A stretch of 12,156 nucleotides of DNA, taken from assembly GCA_002415485.1 (NCBI GenBank), contig DHYU01000045.1:6606-18761 (forward strand). The letters are read 5' to 3'. The notes beneath the pieces were generated by a model. That model was not told where the DNA came from, searched no databases, and saw only the letters and a list, made by a program, of their open reading frames with translations. The DNA comes from Proteobacteria bacterium UBA5122 (GTDB taxonomy: Bacteria; Pseudomonadota; Gammaproteobacteria; Tenderiales; Tenderiaceae). Positions 1-7,734 of the stretch are shown piece by piece (the stretch's first letter is position 1; each line of letters starts with the position of its first letter). The position numbers and the translations under genes are program-made.

Positions 1-288
1 GCCATCCTGCTGGTGCACCAGACCCGCAGCGCCGAGCGTGAGGGCCTGGCCCGGCGCGATGCCGTCGAGCAGGCGATACACCTGCGCCTGCGGCCGATCC
101 TGATGAGCACACTGACCAGCATCTTTGGCATGTTGCCGCTGCTGGTGATGCCGGGCGCCGGCACCGAACTGTATCGGGGCCTCGCCGCCGTCATCGTCGG
201 CGGCATGGTGATCAGTACGCTGTTTACCTTGATCCTGTTGCCCGCCCTGTTGCGCCTGGGCGAGGAGAAACGGCTGGCCCAGGCCTAA
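1..288 (+). CDS. RND-family efflux transporter, C-terminal fragment
   Basis: The reading frame is open from the first base of the window and stops at TAA 286-288, so only about 95 C-terminal residues are present and the real start is outside. The opening AILLVHQTR, then RLRPILMSTLTSIFGMLPL and a final hydrophobic helix ending TLILLPALLRL, match the last transmembrane helices (TM11-TM12) of HAE1/HME-type RND inner-membrane pumps. Such proteins use the proton gradient to drive substrates out through a periplasmic adaptor and an outer-membrane channel. Which substrates this one handles cannot be read from the fragment. It converges on the HEAT-repeat gene with only 26 bases between the stops, and I see no hairpin terminator there. 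Family assignment is confident; the subfamily (drug versus metal) is not. Confidence 0.85.
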   Translation, partial: AILLVHQTRSAEREGLARRDAVEQAIHLRLRPILMSTLTSIFGMLPLLVMPGAGTELYRGLAAVIVGGMVISTLFTLILLPALLRLGEEKRLAQA

Positions 289-314
289 GAACAACCTGCG
301 TCGCACCCGACCCG

Positions 315-677
315 TCAGGCCGAACGACGCACATTGCCGATGAAGCTCAGGTGTTCCCACAGGCGCAGCAGCTCGCCATCCTGTTCGTGTTGCAGGATGG
401 CAGGGGCAAGCTGGCTCAAGGTGTTGAGGGCCGCCTCGCGCACGAAGTAGTGTTCATCGGCGAGGGCTGAGCTGAGCAGGATCAGGGCCTGACGGCTGGT
501 GGGGATGATGCCCGCCAGCAGCGTGACGGCGGTGCTGCGCACAACCGGATCATCATGGTCGATGAAGCGCCCCAGGCCGTCGATCTTGGTCTCGCGGCCA
601 ACGGGGGCCGCCAGCAGTTGCACCATCTCGGCGCTGGCCTGTTGCAGGTTGTGTGTGTTGTGTTTGATCGCGTTCAT
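315..677 (-). CDS. Small HEAT-repeat-like protein
   Basis: This is a 120-residue protein starting MNAIKHNTHN. An ATG at 677 is preceded by AAAGGGTGG at five bases, a better start than the in-frame GTG at 686 that lies inside that ribosome-binding region. Two helical repeats are visible: DHDDPVVRSTAVTLLAGI near residues 41-57 and ALADEHYFVREAALNTLSQL near 71-90. They show the pattern of HEAT repeats (acidic turn, D-x-x-V-R-x-x-A, then a leucine-rich helix). HEAT repeats generally serve as protein-binding scaffolds. No signal peptide or catalytic motif is seen. The gene lies 78 bases downstream of, and in the same direction as, the large VCBS-repeat gene and could be co-transcribed with it, since no terminator is visible between them. 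Its partner is unknown. Confidence 0.7.
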   Translation of the reverse strand: MNAIKHNTHNLQQASAEMVQLLAAPVGRETKIDGLGRFIDHDDPVVRSTAVTLLAGIIPTSRQALILLSSALADEHYFVREAALNTLSQLAPAILQHEQDGELLRLWEHLSFIGNVRRSA

Positions 678-755
678 GGTTTCCACCCTTTCATTCGGTT
701 TTTGTTGCTCTCAACCTAGAAAGCGCGAATCCAGGCAAAATCCCCTCACAATTTT

Positions 756-3689
756 TTATTGCGGATTGATGGTCACATTCGCCCGCGCGTGACTGACGTT
801 GCCCGCGGCATCGCGCGCGGTGAAGCGCACCGTGGTGCGGCCGAGCGGAAAGTGGCCGGGCGCGTTGTGGCGGATGGATTCGATGCCAACATTGTCCTCT
901 GCCTGCACACCCTCCAGAAACTTGATGACGCGGCGATCGGTGGCCGGCATGCCCCAACGATTGGTCGCGGTCAGCGTCAGATCGGGCGGGGCCTCTAAGG
1001 TCGGTGCGTCCTGATCGAGCAGGAAGATCCTGGCACTGGCATGGCCGGTATTGCCGGCGGCATCGGTGGCGCTGAAGGTGACGAGGGTCTCGCCCAGCGG
1101 CAGGGCCGCAGGCAGGTCATGCTGGATGGCACTGATCACGCCATCGAAATCATCTTCGGCCCGGGCGGCCTGGATGAACTCATCGAGCGCCAGTTCGCTG
1201 ATCGCCATCGGCCCTGCGTGCGGCGCGGCCAGCGTCAGATCGGCCGGCGGCGTCACCTGGGGCGGCGTGGCATCGGCGACCTTGAGCACGGCCGGCAGCA
1301 CCGCCTCGTTGCCGCTGACATCCCGTGCCCGCAGCTCGACGGCATTGTCACCGCGCAGCAGAGTGGGCGGCAGTCGGACCTCCACGGGATGGATGCGCCC
1401 ATCGACCGCATCACGGGCCTCGAGACTGCCGAGCAGGGCCTGAAGGCGTGGATGATTGAGGGGGATACCCTGCGCATCGGCCGGCTCTACCGCAAAGGGT
1501 GTCGGTAACGGTATCTTCGGGGGATCACGATCGACGACGACATCGACGATGACCCAGGCCTCGGCGCTGACCCCCTGGCCATTGCTGAGGGTGTAACGAA
1601 AGCTATCTTGCCCACGAAATCCGGCGGCGGGCGTGTAATCGAAGGTATCGTTGTCACCGCGCACAACGCGGCCACCCTTGGTGGTGCGCGGCTCGATATG
1701 TTCGATGTAAAAGTCTTCGCGCGGCGCCTCGGGCTTAAAGCGGTCGTTGTCGAGGACATTTTGTGTGGTCTTGTACCGATCGACCGCGCACAGCGTGGAA
1801 TCGTCCACCACCCACGGGCGCGGGTCGTGGTTGGTGATCAGCCGGATCTCGCCGATGGCGCCGAGCAACAGGTCCTGGTCGCCATCACCGTCGATATCGG
1901 CGCTGCTGGCGATGGCCTCGCTGCCACCGCCGAGACCATAGAGCGGATTGCCACTGCCGTCACCGGGATTGAACGGCTGCGTTTGCGGCGCAAAGCGGGC
2001 GATGGCGAGACTATTGCGTTCACGACTGAGATTGAGAAAGTAACGCAGGCTGCCATCTTCACCGCCGACGATCAGATCGGCATCGCCATCCAAATCAAAA
2101 TCGGCGAGCAGCGGACTGCTCTTGGCATCCACTTCCAGACGCATCAACGGCCCTTCGGCCTCGTTGCTGGCGACAAAACGGGGTTCGCGGACATTACCCT
2201 CGTTGCGGTAATAGGCGAGCGGCCCGGCGCGGCTACCGATGACGGCGTCGAGATCACCGTCGCCATCCAGGTCGGCAAAGGCCGGGCTGGCGAGGCGGTC
2301 GACCTGCACCGAACCCAGTGGGTTGCGGCTGCTCCAGGTCAGTACCGGGGCCTGGGGTGTGCCGCTGTTGAGCAGGTAATACACGCGGCCGTCGCTGCCG
2401 CCGACAAAGGCATCGAGGTCACCATCGGCGTCGATGTCGACAAACACCGGCGCGGTGTGCAGCGCCTGCGAATGGCCGGGCACCCAGGCGTGTTTATCGG
2501 TCAGCGGAGAGAAGGCCGGGGCAGATTCGCTCGACGCTTCAGCAGGGGAGCCAGCATCCACCAGGCTGGCGCGACGTCCGCGGTAGCTCTGGATTTGACC
2601 ATCGATGTTGATAAACAGATCGAGCAGGCCATCGTTATCGAGATCATTCATGCTGATGGCGAGGCGCTTGTCACGCAGCTTGATGTCCTGCTCGCGCCAA
2701 AGCTCGGCCAGGGTTTCAGGTTGGCGCTCGGTGGGGTAGATGTCAGGCTGTTGCGGCCGGCCGTTGTTATGAAAATAGTGCACGCTGCCATCGGCGTGAC
2801 CAACGAAGGCATCCAGATCACCGTCGTTATCGATGTCACCAAAGGCCGGGGCGACCCCGCGCTGCGCGCGCAGCCGGTGCAGTGGATTGGCGCTGCCGGC
2901 GGCGGGCCAGAACAACGGTTGCCGGGCGGAGCCGCCATTGCGGATGTAGCTGACACGTCCGTTCCACGCGCCGACGACGATGTCGTCATCTCCGTCCTGA
3001 TCGATATCGGCCACCGCCGGGATCAGGCTTTGGCCTAACGCAAAGTCCTTGAACGGGTTGTCGCGATCGGGCATCAGATTGAAGTCGGGGCGATGCGACA
3101 GGCCGGTGTTTTGGAAATAGAGCAGGCTACGATCCCAGCTGCCGACGATGGCATCGAGGTCGCCATCACCATCGACATCGATAAAGGCGGGGGCGGCGAA
3201 GCGGCCGACATCGACGTTATTGAAGGGATCATAGGCATCGAATTCGGCAAATTCGGGTGCGCTGGCGCTGCCGTAATTTTGAAAGTATTTGATGCGACCT
3301 TCCCAATCACCGACGTACAGATCAAGATCACCATCGTTATCGCTATCGACAAAGACTGGCGTGGCGCGGGCATCGACATGCAGACCGGCAAGCGGGTTGT
3401 CGCGATAATCGGCGGCGATGAAGTGCGGCGCTTGAGGTGAACCATCGTTGCGGAAATAACGAATCTGCCCTTGCCAGTCACCGATGAAGGCGTCGAGGTC
3501 ACCATCGCCATCCAGGTCGGCGAGTACAGGTTTGGCTTCATTACCGACATCGACATTGGTCAAACCAGAGGTGCCAAAGCGGGGCATCGCGTGGGCCGAC
3601 ACCGCCCACAGAGTGAGACTGACGAAGAGGGTGCTGGCAACCGTCAGGTGAGGGCGGAATGCTGTTGTGGGTGAAGAGTTACGCTTCAT
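756..3689 (-). CDS. Secreted FG-GAP/VCBS-repeat protein with Ig/HYR-like C-terminal domains
   Basis: This is a 977-residue exported protein. I start it at ATG 3689 because this puts a signal peptide at the N-terminus (basic MKRNSS, hydrophobic core LTVASTLFVSLTLWAV, cleavage after SAHA at residue 34). The frame is open upstream to 3875, but that would bury the signal and overlap the divergent gene. Residues ~58-620 hold ten repeats of the pattern D-x-D-x-D-G-D-x-D followed by a hydrophobic strand, G and Y-F-x-N-x-G, typical of FG-GAP/VCBS beta-propeller blades that bind calcium through the aspartates. Residues ~626-720 resemble a cadherin-like/Big_9 domain (NVLDND, then FDYTPAAGFRGQDSFRYTLSNG). 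Residues ~735-977 hold three Ig/HYR-like units with the signature T-x-x-D-A-A-G-N. There is no PEP-CTERM, LPXTG or other sorting tail. An adhesive or ligand-binding surface role is likely but inferred. The sixth repeat (DLDNDGLLD) is degenerate. Confidence 0.88.
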   Translation of the reverse strand: MKRNSSPTTAFRPHLTVASTLFVSLTLWAVSAHAMPRFGTSGLTNVDVGNEAKPVLADLDGDGDLDAFIGDWQGQIRYFRNDGSPQAPHFIAADYRDNPLAGLHVDARATPVFVDSDNDGDLDLYVGDWEGRIKYFQNYGSASAPEFAEFDAYDPFNNVDVGRFAAPAFIDVDGDGDLDAIVGSWDRSLLYFQNTGLSHRPDFNLMPDRDNPFKDFALGQSLIPAVADIDQDGDDDIVVGAWNGRVSYIRNGGSARQPLFWPAAGSANPLHRLRAQRGVAPAFGDIDNDGDLDAFVGHADGSVHYFHNNGRPQQPDIYPTERQPETLAELWREQDIKLRDKRLAISMNDLDNDGLLDLFINIDGQIQSYRGRRASLVDAGSPAEASSESAPAFSPLTDKHAWVPGHSQALHTAPVFVDIDADGDLDAFVGGSDGRVYYLLNSGTPQAPVLTWSSRNPLGSVQVDRLASPAFADLDGDGDLDAVIGSRAGPLAYYRNEGNVREPRFVASNEAEGPLMRLEVDAKSSPLLADFDLDGDADLIVGGEDGSLRYFLNLSRERNSLAIARFAPQTQPFNPGDGSGNPLYGLGGGSEAIASSADIDGDGDQDLLLGAIGEIRLITNHDPRPWVVDDSTLCAVDRYKTTQNVLDNDRFKPEAPREDFYIEHIEPRTTKGGRVVRGDNDTFDYTPAAGFRGQDSFRYTLSNGQGVSAEAWVIVDVVVDRDPPKIPLPTPFAVEPADAQGIPLNHPRLQALLGSLEARDAVDGRIHPVEVRLPPTLLRGDNAVELRARDVSGNEAVLPAVLKVADATPPQVTPPADLTLAAPHAGPMAISELALDEFIQAARAEDDFDGVISAIQHDLPAALPLGETLVTFSATDAAGNTGHASARIFLLDQDAPTLEAPPDLTLTATNRWGMPATDRRVIKFLEGVQAEDNVGIESIRHNAPGHFPLGRTTVRFTARDAAGNVSHARANVTINPQ

Positions 3690-3852
3690 TGCCTCGGCAT
3701 GATATCCATGTTCTTCGCGCTGCCAGAGTCCGCTGACAGATTTTTTCGCAATATAACATGAGGCTGCAGTTCGCGGGGGCGGCTGGACAAAGCCGATGGC
3801 ATCCTTCATATTTCGGCCCTGTTTTTTAGGAATGACGTAGAGGAGTTCAGCG

Positions 3853-4899
3853 ATGTCTGATTCATGGGGCGACAAGGGACAGGGTAATCAGGGCGGATGG
3901 GATCTGCCACCGGGCATGGACCCGATGCGGGTGATGAAGGTCGCCTCCGGCTATTGGAATTCCGCCGTGCTGCATGCCGGCAATCGTCTCGACATCTTCA
4001 ACCTGCTGGATGGCCAGGCCAAGGATCTGGATACGCTGACGCGCGAGACCGGCGCCGATCGCCGCTGCCTGGGCGCACTGCTCAGCGCACTGGTGTCGAT
4101 GGATTTTCTCGACCGCGATGGCGACGTCTTCCGCAATAACGATTTCGGCCAAACCTTTCTCGTACAGTCGAGCAAGTTCTATCAGGGCGGCATCGTCTAC
4201 ATGTTCGAGAACTGGTACGAGGCCTGGGGCGGTCTGTACAACACCGTGATGACCGGCAAACCCTCGGCGCTGATGCACCAGGAATACACCGATCAAGAGA
4301 CTCGCAACTACATGATGGGCATGCACAACCGCGCCTTGTCGCAGTCGGATGTGTTGACCTCGATGATCGACCTGACCGGCAAAAAACAATTGATGGACGT
4401 CGGTTGTGGGCCTGCCACTTTTGCCGTGAAGTTCTGCGAGCGTTATGAAGGCCTGAATGCGATTGCGATGGATCGTGAGCAGAACCTGAAGATCGCGCAG
4501 GAGATCGTGGATCAGTACAAGATGAATGACCGGGTTGAACTGCGCCCCGGCGACTACAACACCGATTCACTGGGCAGCGGCAACGATGCAATGCTGTTGT
4601 CGTCGATGACCAACCAGGAGTCGCCACAAAACATCAAGGCACTGCTGAAGAAGTGTTATGACTCGATGAACCACGATGGCGTGATCATGATTCAGGAGCA
4701 GCTACTGCACGCAGACAAGAAGGGCCCGGAGCTGGCGGCGCTGATCGGCGTCAACCAGGTCATCAACACCGTCGGCGGTTCGTCGTATTCAACGGCCGAG
4801 ATGGAGAAGATTCTGGCCGAGGTCGGCTTTGTCGACATCAAGTCAGAACAGATGGCGCCGCCGAGTCCATTCATCATGGTGAGCGGCTACAAGCGCTAA
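3853..4899 (+). CDS. SAM-dependent methyltransferase (Dimerisation2 / Methyltransf_2 type)
   Basis: This 348-residue cytoplasmic protein starts at ATG 3853, with AGGAG at 3841-3845 seven bases upstream. Residues ~24-105 form a winged-helix-like dimerisation domain (SGYWNSAVLHAGNRLDIFNLL, then the D-x-L-x-x-x-T-G and L-x-A-L-V-x-x-x-F-L pattern). This is followed by a Rossmann methyltransferase domain with motif I MDVGCGPATF at 181-190, an acidic residue ending the second strand (AMDRE, about 207-209) and RPGDYN at 231-236. The layout matches the O-methyltransferase superfamily that includes acetylserotonin, CrtF-like and DsyB-like enzymes. The usual catalytic His-Asp-Trp stretch is not present: the aligned position reads SSMTNQESPQN (251-260), so the substrate and even the atom methylated are uncertain. 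The gene is divergent from the VCBS-repeat gene and ends at a strong terminator, so it is probably a single-gene transcript. Confidence 0.85.
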   Translation: MSDSWGDKGQGNQGGWDLPPGMDPMRVMKVASGYWNSAVLHAGNRLDIFNLLDGQAKDLDTLTRETGADRRCLGALLSALVSMDFLDRDGDVFRNNDFGQTFLVQSSKFYQGGIVYMFENWYEAWGGLYNTVMTGKPSALMHQEYTDQETRNYMMGMHNRALSQSDVLTSMIDLTGKKQLMDVGCGPATFAVKFCERYEGLNAIAMDREQNLKIAQEIVDQYKMNDRVELRPGDYNTDSLGSGNDAMLLSSMTNQESPQNIKALLKKCYDSMNHDGVIMIQEQLLHADKKGPELAALIGVNQVINTVGGSSYSTAEMEKILAEVGFVDIKSEQMAPPSPFIMVSGYKR

Positions 4900-4920
4900 C
4901 ACCACACAGCGTTGCAAACT

Positions 4921-4959
4921 AAAAAGCCCGCCCCTGGTTCAACCGGGGGCGGGCTTTTT
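4921..4959. terminator. Bidirectional intrinsic terminator
   Basis: A perfect 14-bp inverted repeat has its left arm AAAAAGCCCGCCCC at 4921-4934 and its right arm GGGGCGGGCTTTTT at 4946-4959. The GC-rich stem is flanked by A-run and T-run, so it can end transcription in both directions. It lies 22 bases after the methyltransferase stop and 15 bases from the stop of the convergent LolA-like gene, so it serves both. Confidence 0.95.
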
Positions 4960-4974
4960 GTTAGGGCCTGTTAA

Positions 4975-5787
4975 CTATGGGCGATAACCGCGGCGCATCG
5001 TGGCCTGGGTGAAGATGTTGTCATCCAGCCCCACATTCACCTCCACCTTGTCCATGTCGTAGATGATCGACGCATCGTTGATGGTGCTGATGATCGATAC
5101 CTTGTCCCAGGTCCACGCATCACCGATCTGTTTCCATTCGACCATACGCTGCTTCACCATCTCGCCGTCTTTGTTGTAATAATCCACACGGCGCTCGACA
5201 CACTCATCCCAGTTGTCACTCTTGCTGAACCAGGAGACCCGCTTGCTATAGGCCGGGTCTTCTTTTTTGGGTGTGAATTCGACGAGGTGATACTCATGGC
5301 CATCTACGGCCTCGGTGCCGAGATAACGGTGTTCGTCTTCGATCGGTTCGCGCAGGCGCAGGTCTTCATCACGGATCACCCACTCCTGATCCGTGGGGTT
5401 GCGCTGTGACAGACGACGAACCTTTTGCATGTCGGGCAGATAGATCCACATGTCCGGATTTTTATCACTGACCGCGCTATAACCCCAGCGCATGAAGGCG
5501 AGGTCTTTGTTGTGCGGTGGGGTTTCGGTAAACAGCACGACCTTGTCGACCAGTTCATCCTCACCATCATAATCTTTCCATAGGCGGGTATAGGTACTGG
5601 TGGCGGGCTTGCCGCCAGGGGCCTGCACGGTGATCGACATATGCGAGCGCTGATCTTTGCCTGCATATTTGTAATAGCATTTGTTGACGATCTCCTCGCC
5701 GCTCAAAACGCCTTCCGCTTGAGCAAGACCTGAGACCAAAACGGCGACGGTTGCGGTCGCCACTGCCGAACGCTTAATTCTTTTCAT
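4975..5787 (-). CDS. Periplasmic outer-membrane lipoprotein-sorting (LolA-like) family protein
   Basis: This is a 270-residue exported protein. The start at ATG 5787 (MKRIKRS) gives a clean signal peptide with cleavage after GLAQA at about residue 24; an ATG four codons upstream is in frame but has a poor ribosome site. The mature chain begins with GEEIVNKCYYKY and continues with a beta-rich pattern (TYTRLWKDYDGEDELVDKVV, MWIYLPDMQKVRRLS, YHLVEFTPK, ASIIYDMDKVEVN). This fits the PF17131-type outer membrane lipoprotein-sorting protein family, whose fold is a half-barrel that carries lipid-like ligands. Relatives are often paired with an RND/MMPL-type exporter; none adjoins this one, as the RND fragment at 1-288 is four genes away. 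Its gene shares a terminator with the methyltransferase. A specific ligand cannot be named. Confidence 0.78.
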   Translation of the reverse strand: MKRIKRSAVATATVAVLVSGLAQAEGVLSGEEIVNKCYYKYAGKDQRSHMSITVQAPGGKPATSTYTRLWKDYDGEDELVDKVVLFTETPPHNKDLAFMRWGYSAVSDKNPDMWIYLPDMQKVRRLSQRNPTDQEWVIRDEDLRLREPIEDEHRYLGTEAVDGHEYHLVEFTPKKEDPAYSKRVSWFSKSDNWDECVERRVDYYNKDGEMVKQRMVEWKQIGDAWTWDKVSIISTINDASIIYDMDKVEVNVGLDDNIFTQATMRRGYRP

Positions 5788-5879
5788 AGCCGGTTCCATC
5801 CAAAAATAGTGAAGTGTGCATCACGACAACGGAATCATCATACGTCGTTTGCCAGACGTTGAATATATATCCACTATTG

Positions 5880-6842
5880 TTACGGATTCGTCAGTAATAC
5901 CTTGAGCACCCCAGGCTGTTGGGCGCGGGCAAAGGCGGTGGCAAACTCGCTTAATGGATAGCGGCTGTCGATCAGCGCCGACAGATTCAATGACCGATGC
6001 CGCATCGCTGACAGCGCATCGGCCAGGCTGCCACAACGGGAGCCGATCAGGCTGATCTCGTTGACCATCAATCCGGCCATATCGAGTGTGCAGGCTTGGT
6101 GATAACTGCTTTTGATGACGATCGTGCCGCGTGGTTTGACCACCGACAGCGCCCTCGCCAGTCCGCTTTCGCTGCCACTGGCCTCGATGACCACATCGGC
6201 AGGTGCGATGGCACGGCCTTCGTCGCAGATGTCGACATCCAACCCGGCCAGCGCCGCGCGTTGGCTCGGGTGGCGACAGACGATCGAGACCCGTTTACCG
6301 GCCGAGCTGAATACCCGCGCCAGCAATTGTCCCAAGGTACCGCCACCAATGATTAATAAATGCTGGTAGTCGTGGTGGGTGAGCTGTTGTTCAGCGCGCA
6401 TCGCTGCAGCCAAGGGTTCAGCGAATACCGCGTCCAGGTCATCCATGCCATCAGGGACGGCGATTAAATTTTTGAGCGGCGCCAACACATAGTCGGCGAA
6501 CGCACCTGCGTGCTGGCGGATGCCGATCACACGGCGTGAGGCACAATGCGCCTCCATGCCTTGTTGGCAAAATGTGCAGTGCCCGCAGCCGATGTTGATG
6601 CTGCACACCACACGTCTATTTAACCAAGCCGAATCAACACCGGGGCCCAGCGCAGCCACCTCGGCCACAAACTCATGCCCCGGTATACCGCTAAATTGGG
6701 CATAACCAGACAACAGCGCCTTATCGGTACCGCAGATGCCACTGACGCGTGGCCGGAGCAATACCTCGCCGATACCGGCAATGGGCGTTGCGATATCGTC
6801 ACGCAGCTCGGCACGGCCCTGCTCAAAATAGATGGCGCGCAT
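5880..6842 (-). CDS. Zinc-dependent medium-chain alcohol/polyol dehydrogenase
   Basis: This 320-residue cytoplasmic oxidoreductase of the MDR superfamily starts at ATG 6842 (MRAIYFEQGR), with GAGGAA eight bases upstream. Catalytic-zinc ligands are visible: C37 in GICGTD, H56-E57 in PGHEF, and a probable acidic ligand in AEPLA (E142). The structural zinc lobe is C86-x2-C89-x2-C92-x7-C100. The Rossmann glycines are IIGGGTLGQ at ~164-172. The position after the second strand is CRHPSQR with no Asp/Glu, which by analogy with the family may favour NADP(H); that is inference. It resembles the sorbitol/threonine/galactitol dehydrogenase branch, but the substrate is unknown. The ATG shares one base with the stop codon of the yigZ-like gene, so the two are translationally coupled. 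Confidence 0.85.
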   Translation of the reverse strand: MRAIYFEQGRAELRDDIATPIAGIGEVLLRPRVSGICGTDKALLSGYAQFSGIPGHEFVAEVAALGPGVDSAWLNRRVVCSINIGCGHCTFCQQGMEAHCASRRVIGIRQHAGAFADYVLAPLKNLIAVPDGMDDLDAVFAEPLAAAMRAEQQLTHHDYQHLLIIGGGTLGQLLARVFSSAGKRVSIVCRHPSQRAALAGLDVDICDEGRAIAPADVVIEASGSESGLARALSVVKPRGTIVIKSSYHQACTLDMAGLMVNEISLIGSRCGSLADALSAMRHRSLNLSALIDSRYPLSEFATAFARAQQPGVLKVLLTNP

Positions 6843-7459
6843 CAATCGGATTCCTCGCTTGCAACGGTTATGCTGATATTCCGCCCTGCGCAATAATCCA
6901 ACAACGTTGCAACATGTGCCTTGGGCAACTCAGCCGACAAACGGACCCGTTGTGCGTAATCCACATCATCAATCTGCATGCCATGTAGCCCGGCCCAATG
7001 GCGCAGCGCCTGCTCCTGTGCAAAATCAAACATCAACGTAACCCTGTTCATCGCAATCGCCTGTTCGGTCGGCAGCATCGACATCACCGCCTCGGCCGCA
7101 CCGCCATAGGCACGCACCAAACCCCCAGCCCCCAGCTTGATGCCACCGAAATAACGCACAACGATGACCAACACATCCCCCACACCCTTGTGTTGCAAGA
7201 CATTGAGGATCGGCTTGCCGGCAGTGCCCGACGGTTCACCATCATCGCTCATCGCAGCGCTGGTGGCCGATTGCGGATTGCCGAGCAGATAGGCCCAACA
7301 GTAGTGACGCGCATCCGGGTAATCGATCCTGATCTGTTCCACCGCATTGAGTGCAGCCGAACGATCATGGACCTTCAGCGCACGGGCAATGAAGCGGCTC
7401 TTTTTAATCTCGATTTCTGCTTCGCAGGGAGATGCAGGGGTGGGGTAGGCATGACTCAT
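6842..7459 (-). CDS. yigZ: YigZ / IMPACT family protein
   Basis: This is a 205-residue protein starting MSHAYPTP at ATG 7459. The frame is open to a GTG at 7513, but that start lies inside an inverted repeat, and the E. coli YigZ N-terminus aligns with the later one. Key family signatures are KKSRFIA near residues 19-25, DARHYCWAY near 49-57, SDDGEPSGTAGKP at 71-83 and VVRYFGGIKLGAGGLVRAYG around 100-119. A C-terminal ferredoxin-like domain ends the protein. The family (UPF0029/IMPACT) is linked to translation regulation and nucleic-acid binding in other organisms; the bacterial role is not settled. Its TGA overlaps the ATG of the downstream dehydrogenase by one base, a strong sign of one transcript. 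The ribosome site is weak. Confidence 0.93.
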   Translation of the reverse strand: MSHAYPTPASPCEAEIEIKKSRFIARALKVHDRSAALNAVEQIRIDYPDARHYCWAYLLGNPQSATSAAMSDDGEPSGTAGKPILNVLQHKGVGDVLVIVVRYFGGIKLGAGGLVRAYGGAAEAVMSMLPTEQAIAMNRVTLMFDFAQEQALRHWAGLHGMQIDDVDYAQRVRLSAELPKAHVATLLDYCAGRNISITVASEESD

Positions 7460-7501
7460 GGTGACGAATATACCATTGGTCAACCGTGAGGCGGGTAACG
7501 A

Positions 7502-7531
7502 ACACATACGCACCTTGCGATGCGCATGTGT
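7502..7531 (-). terminator. Inverted repeat between the 62-aa gene and yigZ, possible weak terminator
   Basis: ACACAT-a-CGCA at 7502-7512 pairs with TGCG-c-ATGTGT at 7521-7531 across an 8-base loop. It lies 14 bases after the stop of the 62-residue gene and upstream of yigZ on the minus strand. No T-run follows on the minus strand, so it could equally be a protein-binding site or an attenuator in the yigZ leader. Confidence 0.35.
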
Positions 7532-7545
7532 TTGAAAACAGTTAT

Positions 7546-7734
7546 CTAACTGAGATACGAGAGAGGCAGAGCCGAAGTGTCGATATGGCCGCTCTCTGAT
7601 TTGGAATGAATCTCACGCCATTGACGCAACACCGCCTGCGCCTCATTGACCGTGTGGTAAGTGTTAACGCTAGTACCATCCGCCAGCATCAAGGTTGCAG
7701 ATTGATCGGGCCATTGCTGAATAAAGAATTCCAT
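7546..7734 (-). CDS. Small conserved-looking hypothetical protein (62 aa)
   Basis: The 62-residue product starts MEFFIQQWPDQSATLMLADG. The ATG at 7734 has AGGTG about six bases upstream. The frame remains open for 43 more codons upstream, but that part is poor in coding character and has no ribosome site. The compact pattern (two beta strands FFIQQWP and SATLMLADG, then T-V-N-E-A-Q-A-V-L-R-Q-W helix) looks like a real small alpha/beta protein. No signal peptide, cysteine pair or membrane segment is present. I do not recognise a named family. It is the last gene on this side before the AT-rich transition, and may share a transcript with yigZ and the dehydrogenase, though an inverted repeat separates it from yigZ. 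Confidence 0.6.
   Translation of the reverse strand: MEFFIQQWPDQSATLMLADGTSVNTYHTVNEAQAVLRQWREIHSKSESGHIDTSALPLSYLS

Noticed and set aside
1608..3038. A 476-codon plus-strand frame antisense to the VCBS-repeat gene
   Set aside because: It is a shadow produced by the repetitive GC-rich aspartate-glycine codons on the other strand; the minus-strand protein has a signal peptide and recognisable repeats, whereas this frame has no motif and no ribosome site.
3690..3852. Promoters in the divergent intergenic region, such as TATAAC near 3755
   Set aside because: The best -10-like sequences have badly spaced or weak -35 partners on both strands, so no specific promoter is called, although promoters must lie here.
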